The position numbers and the translations under genes are program-made. Below, piece by piece: positions 44,486 to 53,063 of a DNA stretch of 64,000 nucleotides (positions are counted from its first letter, which is position 1; every line of letters begins with the position of its first letter). A model generated the notes under the pieces. The model saw only the letters and a list, made by a program, of their open reading frames with translations. It did no database searches and was not told the DNA's origin. This DNA comes from Leptolyngbya sp. PCC 7375 (GTDB lineage: Bacteria > Cyanobacteriota > Cyanobacteriia > Phormidesmidales > Phormidesmidaceae): contig NZ_JH993797.1 of the NCBI RefSeq assembly GCF_000316115.1, positions 6,297,961-6,361,960 on the forward strand, written 5' to 3'.

Positions 44486-45640
44486 ATGAAACGAAGACAA
44501 GGGGCTCTTGTTAAGCCTAGTCGGCATATCAAAAAGCAAACCACCTTATTCCTCTACACACAGGCTGGAGGGCGCTGTGAGTTTGATGGTTGCAATAAAT
44601 ATCTACTGGAGCATTATCCAACTGAAACTGTTGGCAACTTTGCTGAACAAGCTCATATTTGGGCTTTTAGCGAAGGTGGCCCTAGAGGTCAAGAAACTGG
44701 AAGGCCTTTAGATATCAATGGATTGTCTAACTTGATGTTGCTGTGCAAAGACTGTCATGACTTAGTGGATAAAAATTCTAAGAGTTATCCAGTTGAGGTT
44801 CTAAAAAAGTTTAAGAAGGAGCACGAAGATCGTATATTTTCTCTGACTGGTATTGCTAAAAATAGGGATACTGTTCCATTAGTGCTTAAGAGTCTCATTA
44901 GCGGCCGTCCAATGAATATCTCCGTAGAGGAGATGCAGGCGGCAGTTGCACCCAACTACCTCAAGCGACGGGAAATAGTTGAGATTGATCTGAGTAGTAT
45001 TTCCGACAGACCTAATTCTTCGTTTTGGGGAGTTGCGCAAGACGCTATTGATCGAAAAGTAAACCGGCTTCACGAAGCACAATTTAACTCTGGTCAGACA
45101 TTCAGAGTTTCTATTTTCGCACTTGCTCCAATTCCATTGCTTATTCATTTAGGTACGCGACTCAGTGACAAAATCCATATTGATCTTTACCAGCGGCATA
45201 GGGATACAGAAAGCTGGCTATGGAAAGAAGGTGCAGGTGATGTCGTTTATATTACTGAACGTATTTTACAAGGAGAGCAGAGTGGACCTGTTTTACTCTT
45301 GGTGAATCTAAGTGGAAAGAATCAACTCGACAGTTTGCCAAAAGAATTAACGGAGAATGGAACTGCGTATGAAATCACCTTGGAAGGACAACAATGTTCC
45401 CCACTCTTTCTTAACACCAGAGATGATTTGGCACGTTTTACTAGTGAATATCACCGGGCTCTGGCTACAATTCGTCAAGCTCATCCTGAAATAAAGGTTA
45501 TTCACCTATTCTCAGCAGTTCCAGCACCTATAGCAATTACTCTAGGACGGGCTCGGCTACCGAAGATTGACCCAGTATTTAGAGTATATGACTACGACAA
45601 AAGGGCAAATGGTTTTGTATGCGCTTTGGAGGCTTCATGA
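44486..45640 (+). CDS. cap5: CBASS effector: HNH endonuclease fused to SAVED domain (Cap5)
   Basis: 384 residues. Residues about 25-125 form an HNH nuclease with zinc cysteines (CEFDGC, CKDC), the His in EQAHIWAFSEGG and the closing NLMLLCKDCHDLVD. Residues about 160-384 form a SAVED domain: FRVSIFALAPIPLLIHLGTR, DLYQRHRDTESWLW and late VIHLFSAVPAPIAITLGRA. SAVED binds a cyclic oligonucleotide made by the adjacent CD-NTase, which activates the nuclease to degrade DNA and abort phage infection. The stop overlaps the start of the next gene (ATGA), so the operon is coupled. Confidence 0.93.
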   Translation: MKRRQGALVKPSRHIKKQTTLFLYTQAGGRCEFDGCNKYLLEHYPTETVGNFAEQAHIWAFSEGGPRGQETGRPLDINGLSNLMLLCKDCHDLVDKNSKSYPVEVLKKFKKEHEDRIFSLTGIAKNRDTVPLVLKSLISGRPMNISVEEMQAAVAPNYLKRREIVEIDLSSISDRPNSSFWGVAQDAIDRKVNRLHEAQFNSGQTFRVSIFALAPIPLLIHLGTRLSDKIHIDLYQRHRDTESWLWKEGAGDVVYITERILQGEQSGPVLLLVNLSGKNQLDSLPKELTENGTAYEITLEGQQCSPLFLNTRDDLARFTSEYHRALATIRQAHPEIKVIHLFSAVPAPIAITLGRARLPKIDPVFRVYDYDKRANGFVCALEAS

Positions 45641-46539
45641 ATCCTGACCAGTATTTAGAAAAAGTTTTAGATCAACAAACTTTCAAAGATGATGATTCAA
45701 GATTAAAGGATTTGAGAGAGGAACGTAACAGGATTGATAAAATACTTCGCTTATATTTCTGGGACTCTAGTCCTTCAATTAGATGGGCTGGTTCTATGGC
45801 TAAAGGAACCATGATTATTGCGTCATACGATGGTGATATGACATGCTATTTCCCGGAAGATGAAGAAAAAGCAGGAAAAACGTTAGCAGAAATTTCTACC
45901 TCTGTGAAAGAAGCACTGCAAGATGACTATTCAATTGAGGTCAAGGCATCGGCTTTAAGAGTTAAAAGTAAGGAGAGCTGTGATGATCTACATATAGACG
46001 TTGTTCCAGGTAGATATGTAGATGAATCTAAGTCAGATGTCTTTTTACATCGAACTAAAGGGGATAAGTCACGACTTAAAACGAATCTTCAGAAGCACAT
46101 TGATCATATCAAAGACAGCGGTTTTCAAAGTGCTATTCGTCTTATGAAACTTTGGAAAGTTCGTAATGGTATTGAATCCGCTAAGACATTCGTGTTAGAG
46201 CTGCTTGTTGTTAAGCTGCTTCAAGGGCAAGAATCATTAAGCTTATCTTCTCAGCTTGAACACATCTGGACTAAGTTTCGGGATGATGCCAATAATCTCT
46301 TAGTCGAAGATCCTGCAAATTCTAATAATGACTTGAAGCCGATACTCGATGAATGCCGAAATTTCCTTTCTAGCGTCGCATCTTCAACCCTCTGGCAAAT
46401 AGAGCATCATGGATGGGAGCAAGTGTTTGGTGAACTTGAAGACGAAGAAAATCAATCATCTAACGGGCAAAACGTTAGTGCTCTGAACATAGCTGTAGCA
46501 AGTGTCATAACACCAACAAAGCCTTGGGGAGGTAATTAA
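45637..46539 (+). CDS. cdn: CBASS CD-NTase (cGAS-like nucleotidyltransferase)
   Basis: 300 residues from the ATG at 45637, which overlaps the effector's stop by 4 bp; an upstream ATG at 45619 lacks this logic. Motifs of an active nucleotidyltransferase are present: GS at 52-53 (AGSMAKGTM), Asp65 and Asp67 (YDGDMTCYF) and Asp121 (LHIDVVPGR). It should produce a cyclic di- or trinucleotide sensed by the SAVED domain. The C-terminus is WGGN: a double glycine and one further residue, relevant to Cap2-type conjugation. The clade is not assigned. Confidence 0.9.
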   Translation: MNPDQYLEKVLDQQTFKDDDSRLKDLREERNRIDKILRLYFWDSSPSIRWAGSMAKGTMIIASYDGDMTCYFPEDEEKAGKTLAEISTSVKEALQDDYSIEVKASALRVKSKESCDDLHIDVVPGRYVDESKSDVFLHRTKGDKSRLKTNLQKHIDHIKDSGFQSAIRLMKLWKVRNGIESAKTFVLELLVVKLLQGQESLSLSSQLEHIWTKFRDDANNLLVEDPANSNNDLKPILDECRNFLSSVASSTLWQIEHHGWEQVFGELEDEENQSSNGQNVSALNIAVASVITPTKPWGGN

Positions 46540-46543
46540 TCTC

Positions 46544-47191
46544 TTGTCGGTTCTAGACCACTCTGAGTTTGACAAAATTCAGGTTGATTTGCGTAATAAT
46601 TACCCCAACCTACACATATTCAAAAATCAGGATGGGCTGATAGAGGTAGCTGGCGCTTTTCCACTACGTGGAGAGAGTGGGCAAGAGCTTGACCGATACA
46701 GTATTTCAATTATTTTGCCTCCTTCCTATCCTGAAGACCTTCCCATAGTTTATGAAGTTGGAGGTCGAATTCCTCGCGTAGCTGATCGCCATTTCTTTAA
46801 GAATGGCTCTGCATGCATCTTTATTCCAGATGATAGGTGGAGATGCTTTCCTTCTGGTTCAGAATTCATCGACTATCTAAAAGGTCCATTACACAATTTC
46901 TTTTTAAGTCAGACCTACTATGATCGGACTGGTAAATGGCCTTTTGGTGAGTGGGGGCATGACTCACAAGGAATTCTTGAGTATTATCAGCACCTAATCG
47001 ATACTCAGGATATATGGACAGTTTTTCGATTCCTCTTCGTTCTAGCAGAGAAAAAGCTTAAGAAAGAACATGAATGTCCCTGTGGCAGTAAGAGGAAAAT
47101 TAAGAGATGCTGTATTGTCAAAATTCGTGATTTACGTAAAAAGATACAACCAACAGTTGCTTTAAATGCGCTACGAAGATTGTTGGTCTAA
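46544..47191 (+). CDS. CBASS E2-like conjugation protein with SEC-C tail
   Basis: 215 residues starting at TTG, with a perfect GGAGGT ribosome-binding site 9-10 bases upstream and only 4 bp after the CD-NTase stop. The E2-like core runs to about 130: YSISIILPPSYPEDLPIVYE and NGSACIFIPDDRWRCF, with Cys91 in the catalytic position. Residues about 178-191 are a SEC-C zinc motif (ECPCGSKRKIKRCC). No E1 or JAB domain is encoded, so the locus corresponds to the short form of type II CBASS, in which the E2 alone conjugates the CD-NTase. The SEC-C fusion is unusual as far as I know. Confidence 0.87.
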   Translation: MSVLDHSEFDKIQVDLRNNYPNLHIFKNQDGLIEVAGAFPLRGESGQELDRYSISIILPPSYPEDLPIVYEVGGRIPRVADRHFFKNGSACIFIPDDRWRCFPSGSEFIDYLKGPLHNFFLSQTYYDRTGKWPFGEWGHDSQGILEYYQHLIDTQDIWTVFRFLFVLAEKKLKKEHECPCGSKRKIKRCCIVKIRDLRKKIQPTVALNALRRLLV

Positions 47192-47221
47192 CTTGTTTCT
47201 TTGTTCCAGATTACAGCTAAT

Positions 47222-47795
47222 CTAAAGTATTGTGCGATCGCAACCAACTACGACCGCAACCCAAACCCAACTAACGCACCAAGCGCACCCGCACGCGCCT
47301 ACCACGCTGGTCACCCTTGAACGCCATCTGACCCTCAGGCACCACCACCGGTACCGACACCGCAAACCGACCAGGCCCAGACGAAACCGACCGCACCAGA
47401 ACCGAGTAACCAACCACAGCAGACCACTTGCCCGCAAACGCTGACGGCAGCTGCGCAAACCAGCACTCGGCTACATAGCCGTAAAGGAACGCTCAGACTC
47501 GCGCCAGCAGCACTCGACCGCACTAAACTCAGCGGCTAAACCAGACACAAACTCAAAAGGGACAGAACGCATAAACCAAACCAATGCAACGCGCCCTATT
47601 CACCCAATGGCAATGGGTTGGTTATTTGGGATAACTCAGTGTCAAGTGGACTTGTAGCTGGAGTTGCGATCTCTATGGCAATGCTGCAGTTGCTGGATAA
47701 CAGAGGCTGCAAGCTTGGCTTGACGCGATGCTTTGACGGGTAAACTTGAGCGGCTGTGGTGGTGGTAATTCTGTTGGGTGGGTGCAGGCCTGTAA
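47222..47795 (-). repeat. Right inverted-repeat arm of the CBASS cassette
   Basis: The reverse complement follows 43840-44396 over about 550 bp, with insertions and substitutions. It begins 31 bp after the E2 stop. Together the arms bracket exactly the three CBASS genes. Confidence 0.8.
47271..47572 (-). pseudogene. Frameshifted inverted copy of the 104-residue gene
   Basis: Opens MRSVPFEFVSGLAAEFSAVE like its partner, then loses one base in the codons for FTG (ESERSFT) and reads to a stop. Beyond the lesion the partner frame resumes, FAQLPSAFAGKWSAVVGYSV, and ends at a TAG at 47271. The gene is therefore inactivated on this side only. Confidence 0.8.
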
Positions 47796-47821
47796 AGAGT
47801 TACAAGCTGGACCAGCAGGAG

Positions 47822-49039
47822 CTATTTGTCCTGAGCCTCCGTCGTGTTTTCAGGTGATAACACCCCTAGGTTAATGAGACGAGGTTTCAGAGAGGCGGGA
47901 ATGTTTATCGCGGTATCGAGGCCTTTAGCGTTTCTCCATTTTGTCTCGTCATTCGAGTCAATCTCTGCGAGGTCAGCTCCATCGAGATTAGCAAAGCTGA
48001 GATCAGAGCCATTGAGATTGGCACAACTCAGCTTGGTACCTTTAAGATTGGTTTGCCACAAACTAGTGCCTTCAAGATTGGCACCTATTAGATTGCTCCC
48101 TTCGAGGTTAGCGTCTGCTAGTTCAGTATTGTTTAAGTGGGCTCTTTCAAAGTTGGTGTTTTGGAGATTTGCTACCGTTAGCCTAGCGTTTCGGAGATTT
48201 GCTCCTGTGAGAATAGCATTTTGGAGGTTTGCTTCTACTAAGCTAGCATTCTGGAGGTTTGCTCCTGTGAGGATAGTATTTTGAAGGTTTGCTCCTGCTA
48301 AGCTAGCGTTTTGGAGATTTGCTTGCGCCAGGCTGGCGTTTTGGAGATTTGCTTCCGACAGACAAACGCTATCAAGATTGGCATACATCAGAATAGCGCT
48401 ATCAAGATTGGCTTTCCACAGGTCGGCACCGCTGAGACATGCTCCATATAAGTCAGCGTCTTGGAGCTTTATTCCTCTGCCCGGAAATGTAAAATTGAAT
48501 AATTCTCGTGATTCTGACAGAAACTGTATTAACTGAACCTGTCTGCCTTTATCTAACTCGTTTAGGGCTGCAAGGGTTCGGGCTTTCGCAATAGCCAATA
48601 CCTTTTGATTGTCTGTTTTATTGCTCAGAGATTTATCCTCTCGTTTTTCAAGTTTTTCTTGAATAGCTTTAGCCCAGTTATCGCTTAGAAAAAGTACGGT
48701 TATGTCATCCAGATAATCCTTGAGCGCATCATGCTTTCGACGTTCGTCTTCCCGACGTTCTTCTAATTGGCGACGCTCTTCTTCTTGTTTTTCCAACAAT
48801 TGGCGAATTAAGAAACCAGCTATTGCAAAGACTGTAGGAGCCACCATTAGTTCTAGCCAGTCTTTGAAAGATATGCCCCAGAAGTTTTGGCTTAGGTCTA
48901 ACCAGCTGTTGTTACGAAACCAGTTTTTGGCAATTGCGACACCTAAAAACGTCGTGATCCCTAATATCACAACACATCTGCACCATACGGAAGAAAACGC
49001 GTTGGTCAAGTTCTTGACTGGACGACTAGCTTTTACCAT
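47822..49039 (-). CDS. Pentapeptide-repeat protein with membrane anchor
   Basis: 405 residues. Two hydrophobic segments at about 18-38 and 60-80 (CVVILGITTFLGVAIA and MVAPTVFAIAGFLIRQL) are followed by a highly charged coiled coil (KQEEERRQLEERREDERRKH). The C-terminal half has many A(N/D)Lxx pentapeptides (SGADLWKANLDSAILMYANL), which form a right-handed beta-helix. Such proteins are common in cyanobacteria; the function of this architecture is unknown. Confidence 0.85.
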   Translation of the reverse strand: MVKASRPVKNLTNAFSSVWCRCVVILGITTFLGVAIAKNWFRNNSWLDLSQNFWGISFKDWLELMVAPTVFAIAGFLIRQLLEKQEEERRQLEERREDERRKHDALKDYLDDITVLFLSDNWAKAIQEKLEKREDKSLSNKTDNQKVLAIAKARTLAALNELDKGRQVQLIQFLSESRELFNFTFPGRGIKLQDADLYGACLSGADLWKANLDSAILMYANLDSVCLSEANLQNASLAQANLQNASLAGANLQNTILTGANLQNASLVEANLQNAILTGANLRNARLTVANLQNTNFERAHLNNTELADANLEGSNLIGANLEGTSLWQTNLKGTKLSCANLNGSDLSFANLDGADLAEIDSNDETKWRNAKGLDTAINIPASLKPRLINLGVLSPENTTEAQDK

Positions 49040-49157
49040 CTTCTATCCCAATAACTTGTTTCAAATGTTCTTTCCCTGACGGCAAAATGAGGAATTAAGT
49101 CTAGGATAATGTGATCAAGACAATATCATTCTAGAAACCGTACCTTATCGCACCCCA

Positions 49158-49185
49158 TAAAAAAGCCCCAGTCTCAACCAGGGCC
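49158..49185 (-). terminator. Intrinsic terminator of the minus-strand plasmid-like operon
   Basis: On the minus strand GCCCTGGT-TGAG-ACTGGGGC pairs with minor mismatches and is followed by TTTTTT. It lies about 40 bp after the stop of the 148-residue gene. Confidence 0.75.
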
Positions 49186-49221
49186 AAGTTATTACTATTC
49201 ATTAGCGTTAGCCTATCCTAC

Positions 49222-49668
49222 CTACCAGGGCAACCACTTTCGCGTTTGTTTCGAAGTCTGCTCAACAGATGCCAAAATCCGACTATTCACCTCATCCTGA
49301 GACTCGCCACCAAGCGTCCCAATCTGCCGATCCAGCTCATTGGCCGCCAACGATTCGTTTACCATATACGCCTCCTGGGCAGGCTGGGGTAATGTATCCC
49401 GCCGACCTTTCTTGCCACCGGTCTCCCGATACAGGTCATTTACCGTGCAGCCAAATAACTCCCTCGTCTGAGTCACAGCGGCCTGTTCATACACATCGCC
49501 TGCGCCGCCATTCTCCTTAATCGACTTATTAAACCGCCGATTTACCAGGGCTCCATCCACCCGTTTACGCGGCGGAATAAGTGCTTGCGAGTGTCCGCTC
49601 AAATCCAATTGGGAGGCGGTCTCTTCCTGGTTGGGTGCCTCGCTCTTCCACCAATTCAAAAAAGCCAT
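49222..49668 (-). CDS. Plasmid-like conserved protein
   Basis: 148 residues. Basic N-terminal half; the C-terminal part EAYMVNESLAANELDRQIGT looks helical. It overlaps the upstream gene by 104 bp in another frame, so its N-terminus may start later (GALVNRRFNKSIKENGG onward). Similar proteins travel with ParA-type cyanobacterial plasmids in my recollection; no function is recognised. Confidence 0.55.
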   Translation of the reverse strand: MAFLNWWKSEAPNQEETASQLDLSGHSQALIPPRKRVDGALVNRRFNKSIKENGGAGDVYEQAAVTQTRELFGCTVNDLYRETGGKKGRRDTLPQPAQEAYMVNESLAANELDRQIGTLGGESQDEVNSRILASVEQTSKQTRKWLPW

Positions 49669-50056
49669 GGGCTTCGTCCTGTTCTTGGGGCGTAAATTCT
49701 AAAAGTTGTTCCAAACCGGTTTTGATCAGCTCTAGACCATCGGGATACATCAAAAACGCATCCAGAATCTCGTGCCGATACTCGTAGTCCCAACGGTCTG
49801 GAGTGAAGTTAAAACTGTTTAACACCAGCATGTAGGCGTCTAAACAGCTTTCGTAACTTGCCTGGGCTGAGAGATGAGCTAATGCCTTAATCCAGGTGAC
49901 CTTATAGCGACGGTCCCCAAACTGTTTAACGTCTTGAACGTAGTTTTGGGGCTGCGTCACCACACCACTGGCCTCGTTAAACCGGGTCCAGGCGTTCCAA
50001 ACTCGTTTTTTTAGCTCGGGCAGCTTCATCGCTTCCAATGATTTGGCGTTATCCAT
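49565..50056 (-). CDS. Hypothetical protein of the plasmid-like operon
   Basis: 163 residues: LPELKKRVWNAWTRFNEASG, FNFTPDRWDYEYRHEILDAF and LIKTGLEQLLEFTPQEQDEA. Helical, no recognised domain. Forms a run with the genes at 49222 and 50099 on the minus strand. Confidence 0.6.
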   Translation of the reverse strand: MDNAKSLEAMKLPELKKRVWNAWTRFNEASGVVTQPQNYVQDVKQFGDRRYKVTWIKALAHLSAQASYESCLDAYMLVLNSFNFTPDRWDYEYRHEILDAFLMYPDGLELIKTGLEQLLEFTPQEQDEAHGFFELVEERGTQPGRDRLPIGFERTLASTYSAA

Positions 50057-50098
50057 AGGGTAACGCGCTCCTGGTTGTCTGAAGCAGTGAATTTGGGC

Positions 50099-50671
50099 TC
50101 ACGACTGGCCCCCTTCCATACGGCGCTGTTTGAGATGGCCGTAGGTATCCATTTCTGCCTGTAGCTCTAGCTTGTAGCGCATAATGCCCCGACGTTGGCC
50201 AGCGGCTTTAAATGAGGCCAGCTCTGCCTCTGAGAAGTCAGCTTCGGTAATGGCTAGCTGATCGACAAAATTCTCCAGGTCGGCTAGCTCGGCAGCGATA
50301 GACTGTTGCATCATGCCATTCTGGGTTTGGCGGAGGGCCAGGGCACTGCTAACGCTATCGGGCATGAGCTCTCCTTCAATGACTCCGGCATTGCTCCATT
50401 CGTGGGCATAGCGGGCTTTGGTATTGGCCACCCATTGGTTGCGATCGCAATGCTTGACTCGACTGAATTCATCAAACAGCGTCCGCGCCAGCTCGGTATA
50501 GGTGGAACCCTGCTTTAGTAGCGGTTCAGGAGCCACCTGCACAATCCATTGATACCAGCGATTACGGATGGTGGCATCGCTTACCCCCAGTTGTTCGCCT
50601 AGCTGTACGGCTGTGTACGTTCCCTGTTCTGTTGCCGTTCGATTAACGGACAAATTGGGTATATCATTCAT
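50099..50671 (-). CDS. Helix-turn-helix protein of the plasmid-like operon
   Basis: 190 residues from the ATG at 50671, chosen for its AAGGA ribosome-binding site; an upstream ATG at 50713 exists. Residues about 15-40 (YTAVQLGEQLGVSDATIRNR) form a helix-turn-helix. The remainder is helical (ADLENFVDQLAITEADFSEA). Likely regulator of the operon or a replication accessory. Divergent from the gene at 50873. Confidence 0.62.
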   Translation of the reverse strand: MNDIPNLSVNRTATEQGTYTAVQLGEQLGVSDATIRNRWYQWIVQVAPEPLLKQGSTYTELARTLFDEFSRVKHCDRNQWVANTKARYAHEWSNAGVIEGELMPDSVSSALALRQTQNGMMQQSIAAELADLENFVDQLAITEADFSEAELASFKAAGQRRGIMRYKLELQAEMDTYGHLKQRRMEGGQS

Positions 50672-50746
50672 GGCGGAATCCTTGTATTTAAAGGGTTCTA
50701 GATCCGTTCGCACGCTGTTCGTTTAAGGTTCGACTGGCGTTCTGAT

Positions 50747-50765
50747 GTGTACAGTACAAGTGTAC
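50747..50765. promoter_or_regulatory. Repeated TGTAC half-sites in a divergent promoter
   Basis: GTGTACAGTACAAGTGTAC contains three TAC-centred half-sites in 19 bp, in the 200-bp gap between the divergent HTH genes. Candidate operator. Confidence 0.4.
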
Positions 50766-50872
50766 GGATAAGGTGAAAATAATTCAACTGTTGTTCGGCA
50801 AATATGTGCAAATAAGTTTGAATTAAAAGCCTGTGGATAAATGACTGAGAGACCAAACAGGAAATCATATAA

Positions 50873-51421
50873 ATGAGAAAACAAGATACAGATTTCCCGG
50901 TGGCTCAGTTGATGGAGCGTTATGGATTGGTGCGATCGCAAGTCTATGCTCGCATTAATGCTCTTAAGTCAAAAAATCCTGCCTTGGCTCCATTCAAAGC
51001 AGGGGTGAGATCCTATGTCAGTCAGGCTGCTTTGGAGTGTCTTGATGAGATCCATCGGTTGATTAATGAGGATGGGCTGACCACTGAGGATGCGGCGGAT
51101 GTGGTTACCGGTCACCCAAGGACAACGGCAGCTAAACCACTGGCGGCTAGACAAAACAGTGAGTTGTTTGCCCTGGCTGATGTATCCGCCGAACAAGCAC
51201 CCCTAATTGCAATTCGACGGGCGTTACAGACGGAGCCCCTAGCTCGGTATGAACTGCTGGATAAGGTGGCTGACCGGGGTTGGTGGTTGCCTGTTGGCGA
51301 GTTAGCGCTGTTGCTGGGGATGGAAGACCTGCCAGGAGAAGCGTTTGAATGCTACGGCTATCGGTTTACCCGAGGGGATGAGGGGGACCTGGAGATTTCC
51401 TGGCGGGTGGAGAAGGTTTAG
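50873..51421 (+). CDS. HTH protein upstream of the partition genes
   Basis: 182 residues. An N-terminal helix-turn-helix (VAQLMERYGLVRSQVYARIN) is followed by a second helical region and a C-terminal beta part (GYRFTRGDEGDLEISWRV). It lies 94 bp upstream of parA with palindromic repeats in the gap. Probably a plasmid-type regulator; not recognised beyond the HTH. Confidence 0.6.
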   Translation: MRKQDTDFPVAQLMERYGLVRSQVYARINALKSKNPALAPFKAGVRSYVSQAALECLDEIHRLINEDGLTTEDAADVVTGHPRTTAAKPLAARQNSELFALADVSAEQAPLIAIRRALQTEPLARYELLDKVADRGWWLPVGELALLLGMEDLPGEAFECYGYRFTRGDEGDLEISWRVEKV

Positions 51422-51460
51422 CTATCTAGATAGCCAGCTATTTAGATATTCAGATAGCTG
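51421..51460. repeat. Adjacent palindromes, candidate partition site
   Basis: GCTATCTAGATAGC (51421-51434) is a perfect 14-bp palindrome. It abuts an imperfect 26-bp palindrome (51435-51460) with arms CAGCTATTT and AGATAGCTG. They share the word AGCTAT and lie directly upstream of parA, where ParG-like proteins bind. Confidence 0.65.
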
Positions 51461-51515
51461 ATTAACTGGCGATTGAATGTCGGTGTAGGCTAGCTGCCAG
51501 ACCACTGGTTTTGCT

Positions 51516-52153
51516 ATGAGAATCGCCATTGTCAGCTTAAAGGGAGGGGTGAGTAAATCGACGCTGTGTGTGAATATTGGGGCGGCGCTGTCAAAGCTGG
51601 GCCGTTCGGTGGTGGTGGTGGATGCGGACCCCCAGGGTTCAATTAATGATTGGGCGGCCATTCGCGATGAGGTGTCGAGACCGCCGTTTACGGTGCTGGC
51701 GGCAGCTAGAAAAACGCTGAATCGGGATATTGATGCGTTGCAGGGCAGCCATGATGATTGTTTGATTGATACGCCAGGGCGGGCGGAGGCGATTACGTTA
51801 TCTGCGATCGCAGCGGCGGATTTGGTGTTAATTCCCATCAGTCCATCGTCCTATGACCTGTGGGCTGCTGAGCAAACGTTAGAACGGATGGACCCGATCC
51901 GGGCGATCTACACTGACATCAAGATTGCCTATGTGGTGAGTAAGGCGGTGGTGGGGTCTTCGTTGGATCGGGAGTTGCGCCAGGTGATTAAAGAGATGGA
52001 GGGTGACTTGCTAAAAACGGGGTGGTGCATCAGCGGGTGGCGTTTCAGCGCTGTGCCGATGGGGTCACCATCTACGAGCTAAAGGATGAAAAGGCCCAGC
52101 GAGAGGTGACCAATCTGACTAAGGAAATTCTGAAACTGATGGGGGTTGGCTAA
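51516..52153 (+). pseudogene. parA: ParA-family partition ATPase with single-base frameshift
   Basis: The deviant Walker A motif KGGVSKST is at residues 9-16, the Asp of the second motif in VVVVDADPQGS, and the later LIDTPGRAEAITL. At about 52020 the frame shifts: the tail KDEKAQREVTNLTKEILKLM is readable only after adding one base to the G run (ACGGGGTGG). With it the protein would be about 211 residues ending at 52151-52153. Without it, the last about 43 residues are replaced by a short wrong tail. Sequencing error is possible. Small Ib-type ParA proteins work with RHH partners, as encoded next. Confidence 0.85.
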
Positions 52154-52440
52154 TGCCGCAACCAAGACCCAAACGGGATGCTAAGGCGATTGAGCAGTTG
52201 ATCAATGCGGCCTCTGACGATGGGGCGGATTTAGGGCCGAGGGTACCGGTGTCGAAGGGGGTGGGTAAGAATAAACGCCCGGATTATCAGAAGCTGTTGG
52301 TTTATATTCCAGTGGATTTGCACAGGGCGCTGAAGCGGGAGGCGTTTGATAGTGATGGGGATGTGGATATGAGTGATATTATCGCTGAGCTTTTGGCTGA
52401 ACGGTATCAAGTGGATTTGGATCGGCTGATTACTAAATAG
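52153..52440 (+). CDS. Ribbon-helix-helix partition partner (ParB/ParG-like)
   Basis: 95 residues, start ATG overlapping the parA stop (TAATG). The C-terminal half is an RHH fold: KLLVYIPVDLHRALKREAFD and DMSDIIAELLAERYQ. The N-terminal arm is flexible and basic, like ParG, whose arm stimulates ParA ATPase. It should bind the palindromes upstream of parA. Confidence 0.78.
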   Translation: MPQPRPKRDAKAIEQLINAASDDGADLGPRVPVSKGVGKNKRPDYQKLLVYIPVDLHRALKREAFDSDGDVDMSDIIAELLAERYQVDLDRLITK

Positions 52441-52690
52441 TCAGACAGTTGGATATCTGGCTATTTAGCAATCAGCCAAGCAATGTTGGGGTATCAGTTG
52501 AGGGTGGAATTGCGTTCTTAGCCCCTGACCATGCGGTTTACTTAAAATTTTTAGCAGCCTATTTGCTTTTCAGGAAGGGCGTTTGAGGGATTAGCCAAAA
52601 GTTTTTATAGAAAAGCATGCACAATTATATGTTTTTACAATAGTATGTAGATGTCAATACTAATTCGATGTCTATATTGAGGTTGGTGTT

Positions 52691-53062
52691 ATGCCTTCCA
52701 GGAAGAAGAAAGATTCTGATGATAAGGATCAAAAACCAGTACGCATCTCAGCCATAGATGAGGATGTTCTCACCGCATTGATGGGGCGTGAGCTGTATGG
52801 TCTGGAGATTTTGGACCAGTTGAATTTGGATCGTCCTAGTGAGCTGAAGTTTGGCAGCTTATATCCTGCGCTGAATCGCCTTGAGAAGAAAGGGCTAGTG
52901 TCCTGGAAGTGGGGTGATGAGGTGGATGAGTCAGGGGGAGCGCGTCGGAAATATTACAAGGTGACTGGCTTAGGAGCCAAATCTCTCAGAGCTGTTCAGG
53001 TATATCGGGCAGCTTTAGCAAAACGAGCAGTTCAATCTCAAGCTATTTTAGGAGACGCTTGA
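52691..53062 (+). CDS. PadR-family transcriptional regulator (module 2)
   Basis: 123 residues. A hydrophilic N-terminal extension is followed by the winged helix: EDVLTALMGRELYGLEILDQ, SLYPALNRLEKKGLVSWKWG and GGARRKYYKVTGLGAKSLRA. The stop is followed one base later by the next start, so it heads an operon of four membrane-related genes. Upstream, ATAGTAT and ATACTA form a short inverted repeat. Confidence 0.87.
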   Translation: MPSRKKKDSDDKDQKPVRISAIDEDVLTALMGRELYGLEILDQLNLDRPSELKFGSLYPALNRLEKKGLVSWKWGDEVDESGGARRKYYKVTGLGAKSLRAVQVYRAALAKRAVQSQAILGDA

Positions 53063-53063
53063 G

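Noticed and set aside
47844..48284. Plus-strand frame over the pentapeptide-repeat gene
   Set aside because: A repeat-driven shadow; its own repeats mirror the sense pentapeptides.
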